Shown here piece after piece: positions 7,952-17,213 of a stretch of 64,000 nucleotides of DNA. The stretch covers positions 1-64,000 of the forward strand of contig NZ_SCMX01000022.1 of NCBI RefSeq assembly GCF_005503625.1, given 5' to 3'. Every line of letters begins with the position of its first letter. Position 1 is the first letter of the stretch. The notes below the pieces were generated by a model, which saw nothing but the letters and a program-made list of their open reading frames with translations, was not told the origin of the DNA and made no database searches. The position numbers and the translations under genes are program-made. Source of the stretch: Cupriavidus sp. 2SB. GTDB lineage: Bacteria; Pseudomonadota; Gammaproteobacteria; Burkholderiales; Burkholderiaceae.

Positions 7952-9470
7952 GCTGCTGGCGCTTTCGATGATCGTCCTGGCCTTGAGCGGATGCGCGACA
8001 TCCTCGCTCGATCTCGCGCCGCCGCAACCGGATCGTCCGTGGCAACCCACGACAACGGCCACTGGCGAAATCGTCGCGGGCGCTGCTGCGACAGCGGCGC
8101 CGCAAGACAAACCTTCCCGTTACACGCTACCGGCCAATAGCGCACTGGCCACGATTGCCCCTCCATCGCAGCTCGACCCGACGCACGCCTATTCGCTGCC
8201 CGAACTGATCGATCTGGCGGAATCGTCGAATCCGCTGACGCGTATCGCGTGGAACGATGCGCGCAATGCGGCACTGGCTGCGGGAATCGCGCGCAGCACT
8301 TATCTGCCGCATATTTCGGCGGCGGCGATGGGCGGCTATCAGAACGGGCACTTGTCCACGCCAACGCCTCTGGGGCAGGCGGGTGCCGATGTGTCGCACC
8401 ATGGCGCGGTATCGGTGCTGTCGCTGCAATGGTTGCTGTTCGATTTCGGCGAAAGGGCTGGCATCGTGGAGGCGGCGGAGCAAACCACGGTGGCGGCCAA
8501 TATCGCGTTCACGGCGTTGCACCAGCGCATCATCCACGATGTCAGCGTGGCGTACTACCGGTTCCAGGCAGCCCGCTCGCGCTCGGCAACTGTCGAGCAG
8601 GCCATGAGCAATGCCGATGCGGTGCTTGTTGCAGCCAAGGCGCGCTTCGATCGCGGACTAGGCACGGTAGTGGAAGTTGCTCAGGCCACCCAGAACCGGG
8701 CGCAAACCAATCTGGCGATGGTGCAGGCTCAGGGCGCCCAGACCGACGCCTATCTCGGGTTGATCACTGCGATCGGCATCTCGCCGCTATCGAAGCCACG
8801 CATCGCGGAGATGCCCGTGCGGACACTGTCTCCTGCGCTGAGAAACTCCGTCGAGCAGATCGTCGAGAACGCGATTGCGCAGCGACCGGACGTGTTGGGT
8901 GCATACGCGGTGGAGCGCGCCAATCAGGCGCGGGTGAGGGCGGCCGAAGCGGCGTTCCTGCCGAAGGTGTTTGTATCCGGCTTCGTTTCGTATGCATCGG
9001 GCGGCTCGGCGATTACCGCGATTCCCCCAGTCGGCCAGCAGCCACCGACGGTCAACCTCAACGGCTATCGCTACGGCAACAGCGTGTTCCTGGGCGTGAC
9101 CGTACCGATCTATGACGGTGGCCTGCGCTCGGCAACGCTGGCGCAGGCGCGTAACGATGTGGACAGTGCCTCGGCAAGACTGACGCGTGCCAAGGAGGAA
9201 TCGGTACGACAGGTAGTGGTCAGCCAGAGCGCGCTGGAAACAAGCCTGGCAGCGTACGACGCCGCCCGCGCATTGGCCGACGCTGCGCAAACCACCTACA
9301 ACGCCGCATTCGCGGCATATCGGAAGGGCGTGGGCACCATCACGGAAACCAACCTCGCGCAAAACCAGCTACTGCTGGCACGCAATGCATCGGCCGACGC
9401 CTACAGCGGCGCGCTCGCTGCCGCGGCGGGACTGGCACTGGCGACGGGCTCGATAGGGAACGGGCGGTAG
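7938..9470 (+). CDS. mdtP: MdtP-like outer membrane efflux lipoprotein
   Basis: A 510-aa TolC-type outer-membrane factor. The ATG at 7938 overlaps the last codons of mdtO; it gives a signal peptide with a lipobox LSGC (cysteine near residue 18), as in other RND/FUSC outer-membrane lipoproteins. Two OEP repeats follow, with long helices rich in Ala and Gln (for example NRAQTNLAMVQAQG near 255 and TYNAAFAAYRKGVGTITET near 455). It completes the pump of adaptor MdtN and inner-membrane MdtO and is the last gene of the operon. Longer in-frame extensions upstream lie inside mdtO and are not used. Confidence 0.85.
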   Translation: MRKPELLALSMIVLALSGCATSSLDLAPPQPDRPWQPTTTATGEIVAGAAATAAPQDKPSRYTLPANSALATIAPPSQLDPTHAYSLPELIDLAESSNPLTRIAWNDARNAALAAGIARSTYLPHISAAAMGGYQNGHLSTPTPLGQAGADVSHHGAVSVLSLQWLLFDFGERAGIVEAAEQTTVAANIAFTALHQRIIHDVSVAYYRFQAARSRSATVEQAMSNADAVLVAAKARFDRGLGTVVEVAQATQNRAQTNLAMVQAQGAQTDAYLGLITAIGISPLSKPRIAEMPVRTLSPALRNSVEQIVENAIAQRPDVLGAYAVERANQARVRAAEAAFLPKVFVSGFVSYASGGSAITAIPPVGQQPPTVNLNGYRYGNSVFLGVTVPIYDGGLRSATLAQARNDVDSASARLTRAKEESVRQVVVSQSALETSLAAYDAARALADAAQTTYNAAFAAYRKGVGTITETNLAQNQLLLARNASADAYSGALAAAAGLALATGSIGNGR

Positions 9471-9497
9471 GGGTGTGCCGCGTTTGCGGCGTTGCGT

Positions 9498-10127
9498 TTA
9501 CAGCTTCTCGGTAGCGAGCTTGGCGCCCAAGCTCACAAACATCGCTCCCATCAGCTTCGTCATCCAGGCGGAAATGGTTGGACTACGTCGAAGGATCGCG
9601 GTCATCTTGGACGCGACGAAAACGTAGATGACGCTGGTCGCGATACCCACCATGTTGCCCGTCACACCAAGAACAACGAGTTGGGTCATCGCATCGGAAT
9701 CCTGTGCGCTCACGAACTGAGGAAGCAACGCAATGTAGAACAACGCGACCTTGGGATTCAATACATCGCTGAGAAATCCCTGCCAGAAGATGCGTCGTAG
9801 CGCAGTTTTCTGAACGCCAACGTCCTCCGGAAGAGCGAATCCGCCCTTGGCCCTTATGGCTGTCCATCCGAGATAGATGAGATACGCAGCACCTGCAAAT
9901 TTCACTACAGCAAATGCTGTCGCAGATGCCAGGATCAACGCAGACAATCCGGTGATTGCGGCGAGCAAATGGACGTACGCGCCGAGATTGATACCCAATG
10001 CCGCACTCAAGCCAGCCGCGCGTCCTTTGGCGACCGTCTGGCCCAAAAGGAAGAGCATGTCAGGTCCGGGCACAAGGCAGAGCACCACGCTGGCGCCGAT
10101 AAACAGCATGTAGGTGTGGATACTCAC
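9498..10127 (-). CDS. LysE-family amino acid exporter
   Basis: A 209-aa inner-membrane exporter of the LysE/RhtB family with about six hydrophobic helices. The N-terminal stretch after the start (LCLVPGPDMLFLLGQT) and GFLSDVLNPKVALFYIALLP near 115-135 are family hallmarks. I place the start at the GTG at 10127, preceded by a GGGGGGAAG tract; an ATG six codons later is possible. The open frame extends much further upstream only through a REP-like palindrome. Members export amino acids or homoserine lactones; the substrate is not deducible. Confidence 0.85.
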   Translation of the reverse strand: MSIHTYMLFIGASVVLCLVPGPDMLFLLGQTVAKGRAAGLSAALGINLGAYVHLLAAITGLSALILASATAFAVVKFAGAAYLIYLGWTAIRAKGGFALPEDVGVQKTALRRIFWQGFLSDVLNPKVALFYIALLPQFVSAQDSDAMTQLVVLGVTGNMVGIATSVIYVFVASKMTAILRRSPTISAWMTKLMGAMFVSLGAKLATEKL

Positions 10128-10252
10128 GGCACACTTCCCCCCCGAACCGGAACAGATGCCAATGTAGCAAACGTATCGCGGAAGCGGACGCCCATGAAGA
10201 GGGGTATGGCAAAACACAGCGTATGCGAAATGCCTTCGTCCTTTGCTATGCG

Positions 10253-10378
10253 CTCCCCTCTCCCATGTCAGTGGGAGAGGGGTGGGGGAGAGGGCATGCG
10301 CTTCAATTTGCGACGTGTTGGTGATTGCACCGCTAGCCCTCTCCCCCAGCCCCTCTCCCGCGTTGCGGGAGAGGGGAG
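10253..10378. repeat. Pair of inverted REP-like palindromes
   Basis: Two GC-rich palindromic units built on CTCCCCTCTCCC / GGGAGAGGGG face each other at 10253-10294 and 10336-10378 with about 40 bp between. The same core recurs at 19763-19795. Such dispersed extragenic palindromes are common in proteobacterial genomes. Confidence 0.7.
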
Positions 10379-10406
10379 ACCACACGCTGTATTGATCCCG
10401 CCTGCG

Positions 10407-10793
10407 TCACGCAGGCAGATGACAGACCGCCTCGATATTATGGCCATCCGGATCGAGCACGAATGCACCGTAGTAGTCAGGGTGATAGTGCGCCCGGATA
10501 CCAGGGCCACCGTTGTCGCGGCCGCCGGCCGCAATGGCAGCCTGATAGAACGCATCGACCATCGCCCGGCTATCCACCCGAAACGCCACATGAATCGGCG
10601 GCTGGTTCGGCGTACCCCGGCTGATCCAGAACTCCGGCTTCGCCGGCGGCCCGAAACCCGCCACATCCGTATGCCCGGTCACTCTGGCCGGTATCTCCAT
10701 GACCTTGACCATGCCGATGGCACCCAGCGCCGCCGCATAGAACGCAAGACTCTTCACATAGTCACTGACTGATATGCCGGTGTGGTCGATCAT
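10407..10793 (-). CDS. VOC-family (glyoxalase/dioxygenase-like) protein
   Basis: A 128-aa single VOC domain. It has the typical opening MIDHTGISVSDYVKSLAFY, a central HVAFRVDSRAMVDAFY segment and the closing strand YYGAFVLDPDGHNIEAVCH. Candidate metal ligands are H4, H69 near the HVAF strand and E122, but the family includes many proteins with no assigned reaction. The start at 10793 has AGGAG at a 7-nt spacing. It has no operon partner; the neighbouring gene to the left is separated by REP-like repeats. Confidence 0.85.
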   Translation of the reverse strand: MIDHTGISVSDYVKSLAFYAAALGAIGMVKVMEIPARVTGHTDVAGFGPPAKPEFWISRGTPNQPPIHVAFRVDSRAMVDAFYQAAIAAGGRDNGGPGIRAHYHPDYYGAFVLDPDGHNIEAVCHLPA

Positions 10794-10974
10794 GGGGTGC
10801 TCCTGGGTAGGGGATATCGGGTGATTGCTGCCCGGCGATTATAGGGTGGGCGACCCTCCCATATACGTTCCCCGCATATCCCCATGACGATTTGCAGCTT
10901 CGTTGCGCACCCATGCCTCCATACAATGGCCCCACGCAGCGCACGCTGCCAACGATCAGAAAGATGGGAGCCAC

Positions 10975-11787
10975 ATGAGGACGTTCAGAGGGGTCAAACT
11001 GCTTGCCGGGTTGCTGGCTTTTGGTGTCATGCAGGCGTCGTACGCCGCCGATGCTGACCGGAAGGAAATTCGCTTTGGGGCGACGGCTGGGCCGTATGCA
11101 GATCAGGTGCGGTACGGCATCAAGCCGATCCTGGAGAAGCGTGGCTACAAGGTGACGATCATCGAGTTCAGCGACTACGTGCAGCCGAATCTCGCGCTGG
11201 CCGATGGTGCCATCGATGCCAATGCGTTCCAGCACGTGGTGTATCTCAAGAAGTTTTCAGCGGACCGCAAGCTGCAGTTGTCGGAGCTGATCCAGGTGCC
11301 GACGGCGCCGATCGGCATCTACAGCCAGAAGCACAAGTCGCTGGCCGAGGTGAAGACGGGCGCGACGGTGTCGCTGCCGAACGATCCGACGAATCTGGCG
11401 CGTGCCGTGGCGATCCTGCAGCAGATTGGCTGGGTCACGCTCAAGCCGGGGACCGACTCCGTACGCGCGAGCGAGCGCGATATCGAGGGCAATCCGCACA
11501 AGCTCAAGCTGATCCAGCTCGAAGCCGCGCAGTTGCCGCGTTCGCTGGACGACGTGGACTACGCCTTCGTGAACGGGAACTTCGCGCTGGCGTCGGGATT
11601 GAAGCTGACGTCGTCGCTCGCGCTGGAGAAGATTCCCGACTACTACATGAACCTGGTGGCGGTGCGGACCGATGACCTGAACAAACCGTTCGTTGCCGAC
11701 ATTCGCGATGCCTATCGCTCGACCGAGTTCAAGACCGTCACGCAGCAGCGCTTTGCTGGCTTTGTCACGCCGGCTTACCAACGCTGA
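10975..11787 (+). CDS. MetQ/NlpA-family binding protein, copy 1
   Basis: A 270-aa periplasmic substrate-binding protein of the MetQ (NlpA) family, which serves methionine-type ABC importers. A Sec signal peptide ends near residue 24 (ASYAAD) and no lipobox cysteine is present, unlike classical MetQ lipoproteins. Family motifs include FSDYVQPNLALADGAIDANA near 65 and LPRSLDDVDYAFVNGNFA near 185. The ATG at 10975 has GGGAG upstream. It is followed after 32 bp by a second paralogue. No MetN ATPase or MetI permease is in the window, so the transporter it serves is unknown. Confidence 0.85.
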   Translation: MRTFRGVKLLAGLLAFGVMQASYAADADRKEIRFGATAGPYADQVRYGIKPILEKRGYKVTIIEFSDYVQPNLALADGAIDANAFQHVVYLKKFSADRKLQLSELIQVPTAPIGIYSQKHKSLAEVKTGATVSLPNDPTNLARAVAILQQIGWVTLKPGTDSVRASERDIEGNPHKLKLIQLEAAQLPRSLDDVDYAFVNGNFALASGLKLTSSLALEKIPDYYMNLVAVRTDDLNKPFVADIRDAYRSTEFKTVTQQRFAGFVTPAYQR

Positions 11788-11819
11788 AACCACGCTAATC
11801 CAGAACACGAAGGAATCGC

Positions 11820-12635
11820 ATGCGACGCCGCAATATCATCCAGCTTGTCTCCGCCATTGCATTGGCCGTGGCCGGCGCCAGTACGACCAGCGCGGCATTG
11901 GCCGCTGAGCAGACCGTCCGCCTCGGCACCATGAGCGGCCCCGACGCGCAGATCTGGGAAGTGGTCAAGACCGTGGCCAAGCGCAAGGGCCTCGATGTCA
12001 AGATCGTCGAGTTCAACGACTACGCGCAACCGAATGCCGCGCTCGATGCCGGCGATCTCGACGCCAATGGCTTCCAGCACCAGCCGTTCCTCGACAGCCA
12101 GATCCAGGCACGCCACTACAAGATCGTCAACGTGGGGCTGACCTATGTGGCGCCGATGGGCTTCTATTCGCGCAAGCTCAAGTCGCTCAACGACTTGCCC
12201 GTGGGCGCCAAGGTCGGTATCCAGAATGATCCGTCAAACGGCAATCGCGCGTTGCGCCTGCTGCAAGCCAATGGCGTGCTGAAACTGAAGCCGGGGACGG
12301 GGGAGAGCGGCAAGAACGCCACGCCGCTCGATATCGCTTCGAACCCGAAGAAGCTCAAGATCGTGGAACTCGACTCGGCGATCCTGCCGCGCTCGCTGGA
12401 TGACCTGGCCGTCGCGTCGATCAATACCGACTATGCGGTCAAGGCCGGCCTGCAGCCCACGCGCGACGCGATTGCCGTCGAGGACCTGAAGGGTCCTTAC
12501 GCCAACCTTATTGCCGTGCGCGAGCAGGACCGCAACAAGCCGTGGGTGAAGGAACTGGTAGCCGCCTATCAGTCGCAGGAAGTGCGCGACTTCCTGGCGA
12601 CGCAGTTCAAGGGTTCGATCCTGCCGGCGTTCTAA
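11820..12635 (+). CDS. MetQ/NlpA-family binding protein, copy 2
   Basis: A 271-aa paralogue of the preceding protein with the same fold and motifs: FNDYAQPNAALDAGDLDANG near 62 and LPRSLDDLAVASINTDYAV near 187. The signal peptide ends around residue 29 (ALAAEQ), again without a lipobox cysteine. It presumably binds methionine or a related amino acid in the periplasm. The tandem arrangement suggests a duplication with possible divergence of ligand. Its stop codon is 18 bp from the end of the convergent LysR gene. Confidence 0.85.
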   Translation: MRRRNIIQLVSAIALAVAGASTTSAALAAEQTVRLGTMSGPDAQIWEVVKTVAKRKGLDVKIVEFNDYAQPNAALDAGDLDANGFQHQPFLDSQIQARHYKIVNVGLTYVAPMGFYSRKLKSLNDLPVGAKVGIQNDPSNGNRALRLLQANGVLKLKPGTGESGKNATPLDIASNPKKLKIVELDSAILPRSLDDLAVASINTDYAVKAGLQPTRDAIAVEDLKGPYANLIAVREQDRNKPWVKELVAAYQSQEVRDFLATQFKGSILPAF

Positions 12636-12653
12636 GCTGGCTGCGGCATCCGT

Positions 12654-13556
12654 CTACCCCAATCGTCGCGCCAACAACCATTCCCGCAGCACCCGCACAG
12701 CGGGCGCGCCCATACGCTCGCGGCGGCGCACCAGGTAGTAGCCACGTTGCGACGGCAGCGATGGACGATTCAGTTGCACGACACGTCCTTCGCGCAGACT
12801 GTCAGCACATGCGTAGTCAGGCACCAGCGCCGCGCCCAGCCCGGCCTCGGCAGCCTTGAGCGCAAACGTCACGAGGTTGTACTCCGTGCCGCCGGGCAGC
12901 GGAAGCTCGATCCCATCATCGAGGTCGCGCAGATAGCTCGCCCACGAACTCGGCGCAGTGGTGTGGTACAGCAATGGGAGGGCGGCGATGCGCGCCGCTG
13001 ACATCGGCAGTCGACCGGACACGAGTTCACGCGATGCCACAGGCAGGGTGCGGACGCTGTGCAAGAGGTCGGCATGCTCGTCGTCGAGACCGTTTTCCGC
13101 AAAGACGATGGCCGCATCGAGCCCCGCATCGCGCAGCGATACGGCCCCGATATGATTGGCAACGTGAATGCGAATCTCGGGATGCGCCGCCGCAAAGCCG
13201 CACAGGCGCGGCATCACCCATAGCAGGCCGAACGTGTTCGGCACGGACAGGCGCACTTCGCGCATGCGCTGGGCGGCACCGGAGGTGGCGACGGTTGCCG
13301 CCTCCAGTTGATCGAGCAGGGGACGGATACGCGCGAGGTAAGCGGCGCCCTCGTCGTTCAGTGTCAGCCGTGCGTTATTGCGATCGAACAGCGCTGTGCC
13401 CAGAAAGCCTTCCAGATCCAGAAGCTGCTTGCTGACCGCGCCTTGGCTGAGGCCCAGTTCATCTGCCGCCGCCGTCACGCTGCCACGACGCGCGATGGTC
13501 TCGAACGTGTTCAGGTTCACCACGGAGGGAATGTGACGCCGGGCAGGATGTTTCAT
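12654..13556 (-). CDS. LysR-family regulator (GcvA-like)
   Basis: A 300-aa LysR-type regulator. The HTH lies at about residues 10-65 (LNTFETIARRGSVTAAADEL, then SQGAVSKQLLDLE), followed by a two-lobed effector domain. An ATG at 13625 would add 23 residues of no family similarity, so the ATG at 13556 is preferred. It is divergent from the Bug-protein/D-aminoacylase operon that starts at 13667, and by the usual LysR logic it probably regulates that operon through the 110-bp gap. Confidence 0.85.
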   Translation of the reverse strand: MKHPARRHIPSVVNLNTFETIARRGSVTAAADELGLSQGAVSKQLLDLEGFLGTALFDRNNARLTLNDEGAAYLARIRPLLDQLEAATVATSGAAQRMREVRLSVPNTFGLLWVMPRLCGFAAAHPEIRIHVANHIGAVSLRDAGLDAAIVFAENGLDDEHADLLHSVRTLPVASRELVSGRLPMSAARIAALPLLYHTTAPSSWASYLRDLDDGIELPLPGGTEYNLVTFALKAAEAGLGAALVPDYACADSLREGRVVQLNRPSLPSQRGYYLVRRRERMGAPAVRVLREWLLARRLG

Positions 13557-13666
13557 GTCATCAAAAAAAGGAATGGATGCTTGCCGAAACTTCGATATAC
13601 ATCGACATGTGCGTGGGCGCACCATAGCGCGTTCCTACAGAGTTTGCACGCCCCGAGAGGTTGACG

Positions 13667-14662
13667 ATGACGACATCCCCGAGACACAAAGCCATTGAAT
13701 TTCTTAAAGCCGGCGCGATTGCGGCCGTGATGCTGACGGCCGGTGCCGCACAGGCCGCCGATTGGCCAGCCGGCAAGCCCATCACGCTGATCGTGCCAGC
13801 CGCAGCGGGCAGCACGCCCGACCAGTCGAGCCGCAAGCTGGCGCAATACCTGGGTGAAAAACTCGGCACTTCCGTAGTGGTGGACAACCGCCCCGGCGCA
13901 GCAGGCAGCATCGCCATGCAGACACTGGTGCGCAGCAAGCCGGACGGCTACACCATTGGCTTCGGCAACATCGTGACGATGGCGATCAACCGCAGCCTGC
14001 TGGCGCGTCCTGGCTATGACGCGGACAAGGATCTTGTACCCGTGAGTGCGACTACGACCGTGCCGAACATCCTGGCGGTCAATGCAGGATTGCCGATCCG
14101 CAGCGTCAAGGAACTGATTGACTACGCACGCAAGAACCCCGGAAAGCTGACGATGGGCTCGGGCGGTAATGGCACTACCAGTCACCTCAGTGGCGAAATG
14201 CTTCGGGATCAGGCGCATATCGACTTCCGCCATATTCCCTACCGGGGCGCTCCGCAGGCGCAGATCGATGTCATCAGCGGCCAGGTGGATTTCATGTTCG
14301 ACAACGTGCCGTCGATCCTTTCCGCGGTGCAGGGCAACAAGCTGCGCGCCATTGCCGTGACCAGCAAGTCGCGACTGCCGGTACTGCCGAATGTGCCGAC
14401 GATGGATGAATCCGGGCTGCCCGGTTTCGAGGTCAACGCATGGGGCGGCATCGTGGCGCCCGCCGGTACGCCGCGCCCCGTGGTAGAGCGTCTTAACCGC
14501 GAGATCAATGCGTATCTGCAACTGCCCGCGACGCGCAAGGATGCCGAGCAGAACGGTTCGGTCGTGGTGGGTGGATCGCCCGAGGCGTTCGCGCAGATGA
14601 TTGCGAAAGAAAGCCGCAAATGGGGCGATCTGATCCGCAAGGCCAATATCAAACTCGACTGA
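13667..14662 (+). CDS. Bug-family (TctC-like) tripartite transporter binding protein
   Basis: A 331-aa periplasmic solute-binding protein of the Bug/TctC family, very numerous in Cupriavidus and Bordetella. A signal peptide ends near residue 31 (AQAAD); then come the family motifs PITLIVPAAAGSTPDQSSR, VVVDNRPGAAGSIA and HIPYRGAPQAQIDVISGQVD. The ATG at 13667 has GAGAGG 6 nt upstream; a TTG two codons earlier is less likely. It is 13 bp upstream of a D-aminoacylase gene, so it may capture an N-acyl-D-amino acid or a related carboxylate. No TctA/TctB membrane genes are nearby. Confidence 0.9.
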   Translation: MTTSPRHKAIEFLKAGAIAAVMLTAGAAQAADWPAGKPITLIVPAAAGSTPDQSSRKLAQYLGEKLGTSVVVDNRPGAAGSIAMQTLVRSKPDGYTIGFGNIVTMAINRSLLARPGYDADKDLVPVSATTTVPNILAVNAGLPIRSVKELIDYARKNPGKLTMGSGGNGTTSHLSGEMLRDQAHIDFRHIPYRGAPQAQIDVISGQVDFMFDNVPSILSAVQGNKLRAIAVTSKSRLPVLPNVPTMDESGLPGFEVNAWGGIVAPAGTPRPVVERLNREINAYLQLPATRKDAEQNGSVVVGGSPEAFAQMIAKESRKWGDLIRKANIKLD

Positions 14663-14675
14663 TCGGGAGTTCACC

Positions 14676-16106
14676 ATGTTCGATTTGATATTGCGCGGCG
14701 GCGATGTGATCGATGGCACCGGTGCTGCGCGCTACCGTGCCGATGTGGCAGTGCAGGGCGGAGAGATCGTCTTCATTGGCGATGCCGTGGGCCAGCGCGC
14801 CCATCGCGACCTTGACGTAGCCGGGATGGTAGTTGCGCCGGGCTTTATCGATAGCCATGCGCACGATGACCGTGCCGTGCTGGAGATGCCAGGCATGGCG
14901 CCGAAGATTTCGCAAGGCGTGACCACGGTGGTGAACGGTAACTGCGGCATCAGCCTGGCACCGTACAAGCAGAGTGGCGGCGATCCGCCGTTGCCGCTGC
15001 GTACCGTCGATCCGCAATGGCGCTTCGCGGCGTTCGGCCATTATCTCGATGCACTCGATGCCACGCCTGCAGCGGTCAACGTCGCTTCGCTGGTTGGTCA
15101 TACTGCGTTACGTGCCGTGCATCAGGCAGACCTGGATCGTCCCGCCACGGAAGCGGAAGTCGCGGCGATGCGACAAGCCGCGAATGCCGCGCTGGAGCAG
15201 GGCGCGATCGGCATGTCCACGGGCACGTTCTATCCGCCTGCAGCCTCGGCACCCACCGAGGAAATCATTGGCGTGGGCCGCGACCTGAAACAGTTCGGTG
15301 GCGTCTATGCCACGCATATGCGCACCGAAGGCGACGGTGTGATCGAAGCCATCGAGGAATCGGCGCAGATTGCACGCGCGCTCGATGTCCGGCTGGTGAT
15401 TTCGCATCACAAGGTTATCGGCAAGCCCAACTTCGGACGCACGCGCGAAACGTTGGCACGCATCGGTGAACTGGGGCGCAGCCAGAAAATTTGTCTGGAT
15501 TGCTATCCGTACACGGCGTCGTCGTCCCTGCTGCGCGCGGAGCGACTGGCCATCAGCGATGAAATCCTGATCACGTACTCACGTTCGGAGCCGAAGAGCG
15601 CGGGCCGCAAGCTGTCGGATCTGGCGCAGGAATGGCAATGCTCGCGCGCCGAGGCGCTGGCCCGCGTGATGCCCGGCATGGGCATGTACTTCTTCATGGA
15701 CGAAGGCGACGTACAGCGCGTGCTGGCGTATCGCGACACGATGATCGGCTCCGACGGCATACCGTCGGACGACTATCCACATCCGCGCCTGTGGGGTACG
15801 TTCACGCGTCTGTTGGGACACTACAGCCGCGATCTTGGGTTGCTGACGCTGGAGCAGACCGTACACAAGATGACGGGCATGACCGCGCATGCGTTCGGGC
15901 TGGCGGGGCGCGGCGAGATTCGGGAAGGGCATGCCGCCGATATCACCGTGTTCGATCCGCGCACGGTGAAAGAGGTGGCGACCTATCTCGATCCGCGGCA
16001 ACCTTCCGCCGGTATCGCCCACGTATTTGTGAACGGGCAGGCGGTGTGGGAGCACGGCGCCGCCACCGGCACTCGGCCGGGGCAGAGCCTGCGGCGCCGT
16101 ACTTGA
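14676..16106 (+). CDS. N-acyl-D-amino-acid deacylase (D-aminoacylase)
   Basis: A 476-aa amidohydrolase-superfamily enzyme that would hydrolyse N-acyl-D-amino acids. The metal-binding H61-x-H63 lies in FIDSHAHDD, the cysteine characteristic of D-aminoacylases is C90 in NGNCGIS, and SHHK near 232 plus GSDGIPSDDYPHPR near 353 supply the later histidine and aspartate motifs. The protein begins FDLILRGGDVIDGTG as usual in the family. No signal peptide, so it is cytoplasmic. The start has GGGAG 6 nt upstream. It is the second gene of an operon with a Bug binding protein, divergent from a LysR gene. Confidence 0.88.
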   Translation: MFDLILRGGDVIDGTGAARYRADVAVQGGEIVFIGDAVGQRAHRDLDVAGMVVAPGFIDSHAHDDRAVLEMPGMAPKISQGVTTVVNGNCGISLAPYKQSGGDPPLPLRTVDPQWRFAAFGHYLDALDATPAAVNVASLVGHTALRAVHQADLDRPATEAEVAAMRQAANAALEQGAIGMSTGTFYPPAASAPTEEIIGVGRDLKQFGGVYATHMRTEGDGVIEAIEESAQIARALDVRLVISHHKVIGKPNFGRTRETLARIGELGRSQKICLDCYPYTASSSLLRAERLAISDEILITYSRSEPKSAGRKLSDLAQEWQCSRAEALARVMPGMGMYFFMDEGDVQRVLAYRDTMIGSDGIPSDDYPHPRLWGTFTRLLGHYSRDLGLLTLEQTVHKMTGMTAHAFGLAGRGEIREGHAADITVFDPRTVKEVATYLDPRQPSAGIAHVFVNGQAVWEHGAATGTRPGQSLRRRT

Positions 16107-16128
16107 CGCGCTACCTCAACGCGCTACC

Positions 16129-17193
16129 TCAACCAGCCAGCGCAGCATCCAGCGCAGCCTGCAGGACTTCGCCGTCGAGGTCCTGCCCGATCAGCACCAC
16201 ACGCGTACCCTTCGGCTCTTCGGCCCGCCATGCGCGGTCGAAGTAGCTGTCGAAGCGTTGGCCCACGCCATGCAGCACCAGCCGCATCGGCTTGCCGGGC
16301 AGTTCGGCGAAACCCTTCACACGATAAATCGTGTGGTTGCCCACCAGCTTCTGCAGCGCGGCGATCAGCGCGTCACGATCGACAGTGCTAGCTTCCACGA
16401 CCACGGAGTCGAACTCGTCGTGATGGTGATCGGCGTGATCCGGATCATCGGCGTTGCCATGGTGATCCACGCGCAGATGGATCGTGTCTTCCGACGCGCG
16501 ATTGAGACCCAGCAGGCTGTTCACATCGAGCGAACCGGCCTGCGCCGGGACGATCTTCACTTCCGCAGGAATCTCCGGACGCACCAGTGCTTCGACGGCG
16601 GCGATCTGCGCAGCGTCCATCATGTCGATCTTGTTCAGGATCACCAGATCGGCGCTGGCAAGCTGATCTTCGAACAGCTCGTGCAGCGGCGATTCATGAT
16701 CGAGGTTCGGATCGGCGCGGCGTTGTTCGTCCACTGCGACGGGATTCGCTGCGAACTGACCGGCTGCGGCAGCGGGACCATCGACCACGGTCACCACGGA
16801 ATCCACGGTAAAAGCATTGCGGATGCTGGGCCAATGGAACGCCTGCACCAGCGGCTTGGGCAATGCCAGACCCGACGTCTCGATCAGCACATGATCGATC
16901 TGGTCGCGACGCTCCAGCAACTGCTCCATGACGGGGAAGAACTCTTCCTGCACCGTGCAGCACAGGCAGCCATTGGCCAGTTCATAGAGTTGGCCCGTAG
17001 GTTCGCCCGCATCGTCGCAGCCGATGCCGCAGCCCTTGAGAATCTCGCCGTCGATACCCAGTTCGCCGAACTCGTTGACGATCACGGCGATGCGGCGACC
17101 GTTGGCGTTATCCAGGATATGGCGCAGCAGGGTGGTCTTGCCGCTGCCGAGAAAGCCGGTGACGATGGTTGCAGGGATTTTCGAGGTTTGCAT
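16129..17193 (-). CDS. cobW: CobW-family GTP-binding metallochaperone
   Basis: A 354-aa G3E GTPase (COG0523). Walker A is GFLGSGKT (13-20), the metal-binding GCLCC motif lies near residue 75, ETSGLALPKP and NKID supply further GTPase motifs, and a His/Asp-rich linker (DHHGNADDPDHADHHHDEFD) precedes the C-terminal CobW domain. CobW proteins are thought to deliver cobalt to the B12 pathway. It lies 20 bp behind a TonB receptor gene that carries a cobalamin riboswitch, which supports a cobalt/B12 role over the zinc role of other COG0523 proteins. Confidence 0.88.
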   Translation of the reverse strand: MQTSKIPATIVTGFLGSGKTTLLRHILDNANGRRIAVIVNEFGELGIDGEILKGCGIGCDDAGEPTGQLYELANGCLCCTVQEEFFPVMEQLLERRDQIDHVLIETSGLALPKPLVQAFHWPSIRNAFTVDSVVTVVDGPAAAAGQFAANPVAVDEQRRADPNLDHESPLHELFEDQLASADLVILNKIDMMDAAQIAAVEALVRPEIPAEVKIVPAQAGSLDVNSLLGLNRASEDTIHLRVDHHGNADDPDHADHHHDEFDSVVVEASTVDRDALIAALQKLVGNHTIYRVKGFAELPGKPMRLVLHGVGQRFDSYFDRAWRAEEPKGTRVVLIGQDLDGEVLQAALDAALAG

Positions 17194-17213
17194 GGAATTG
17201 CCCTCTCTGGGCC

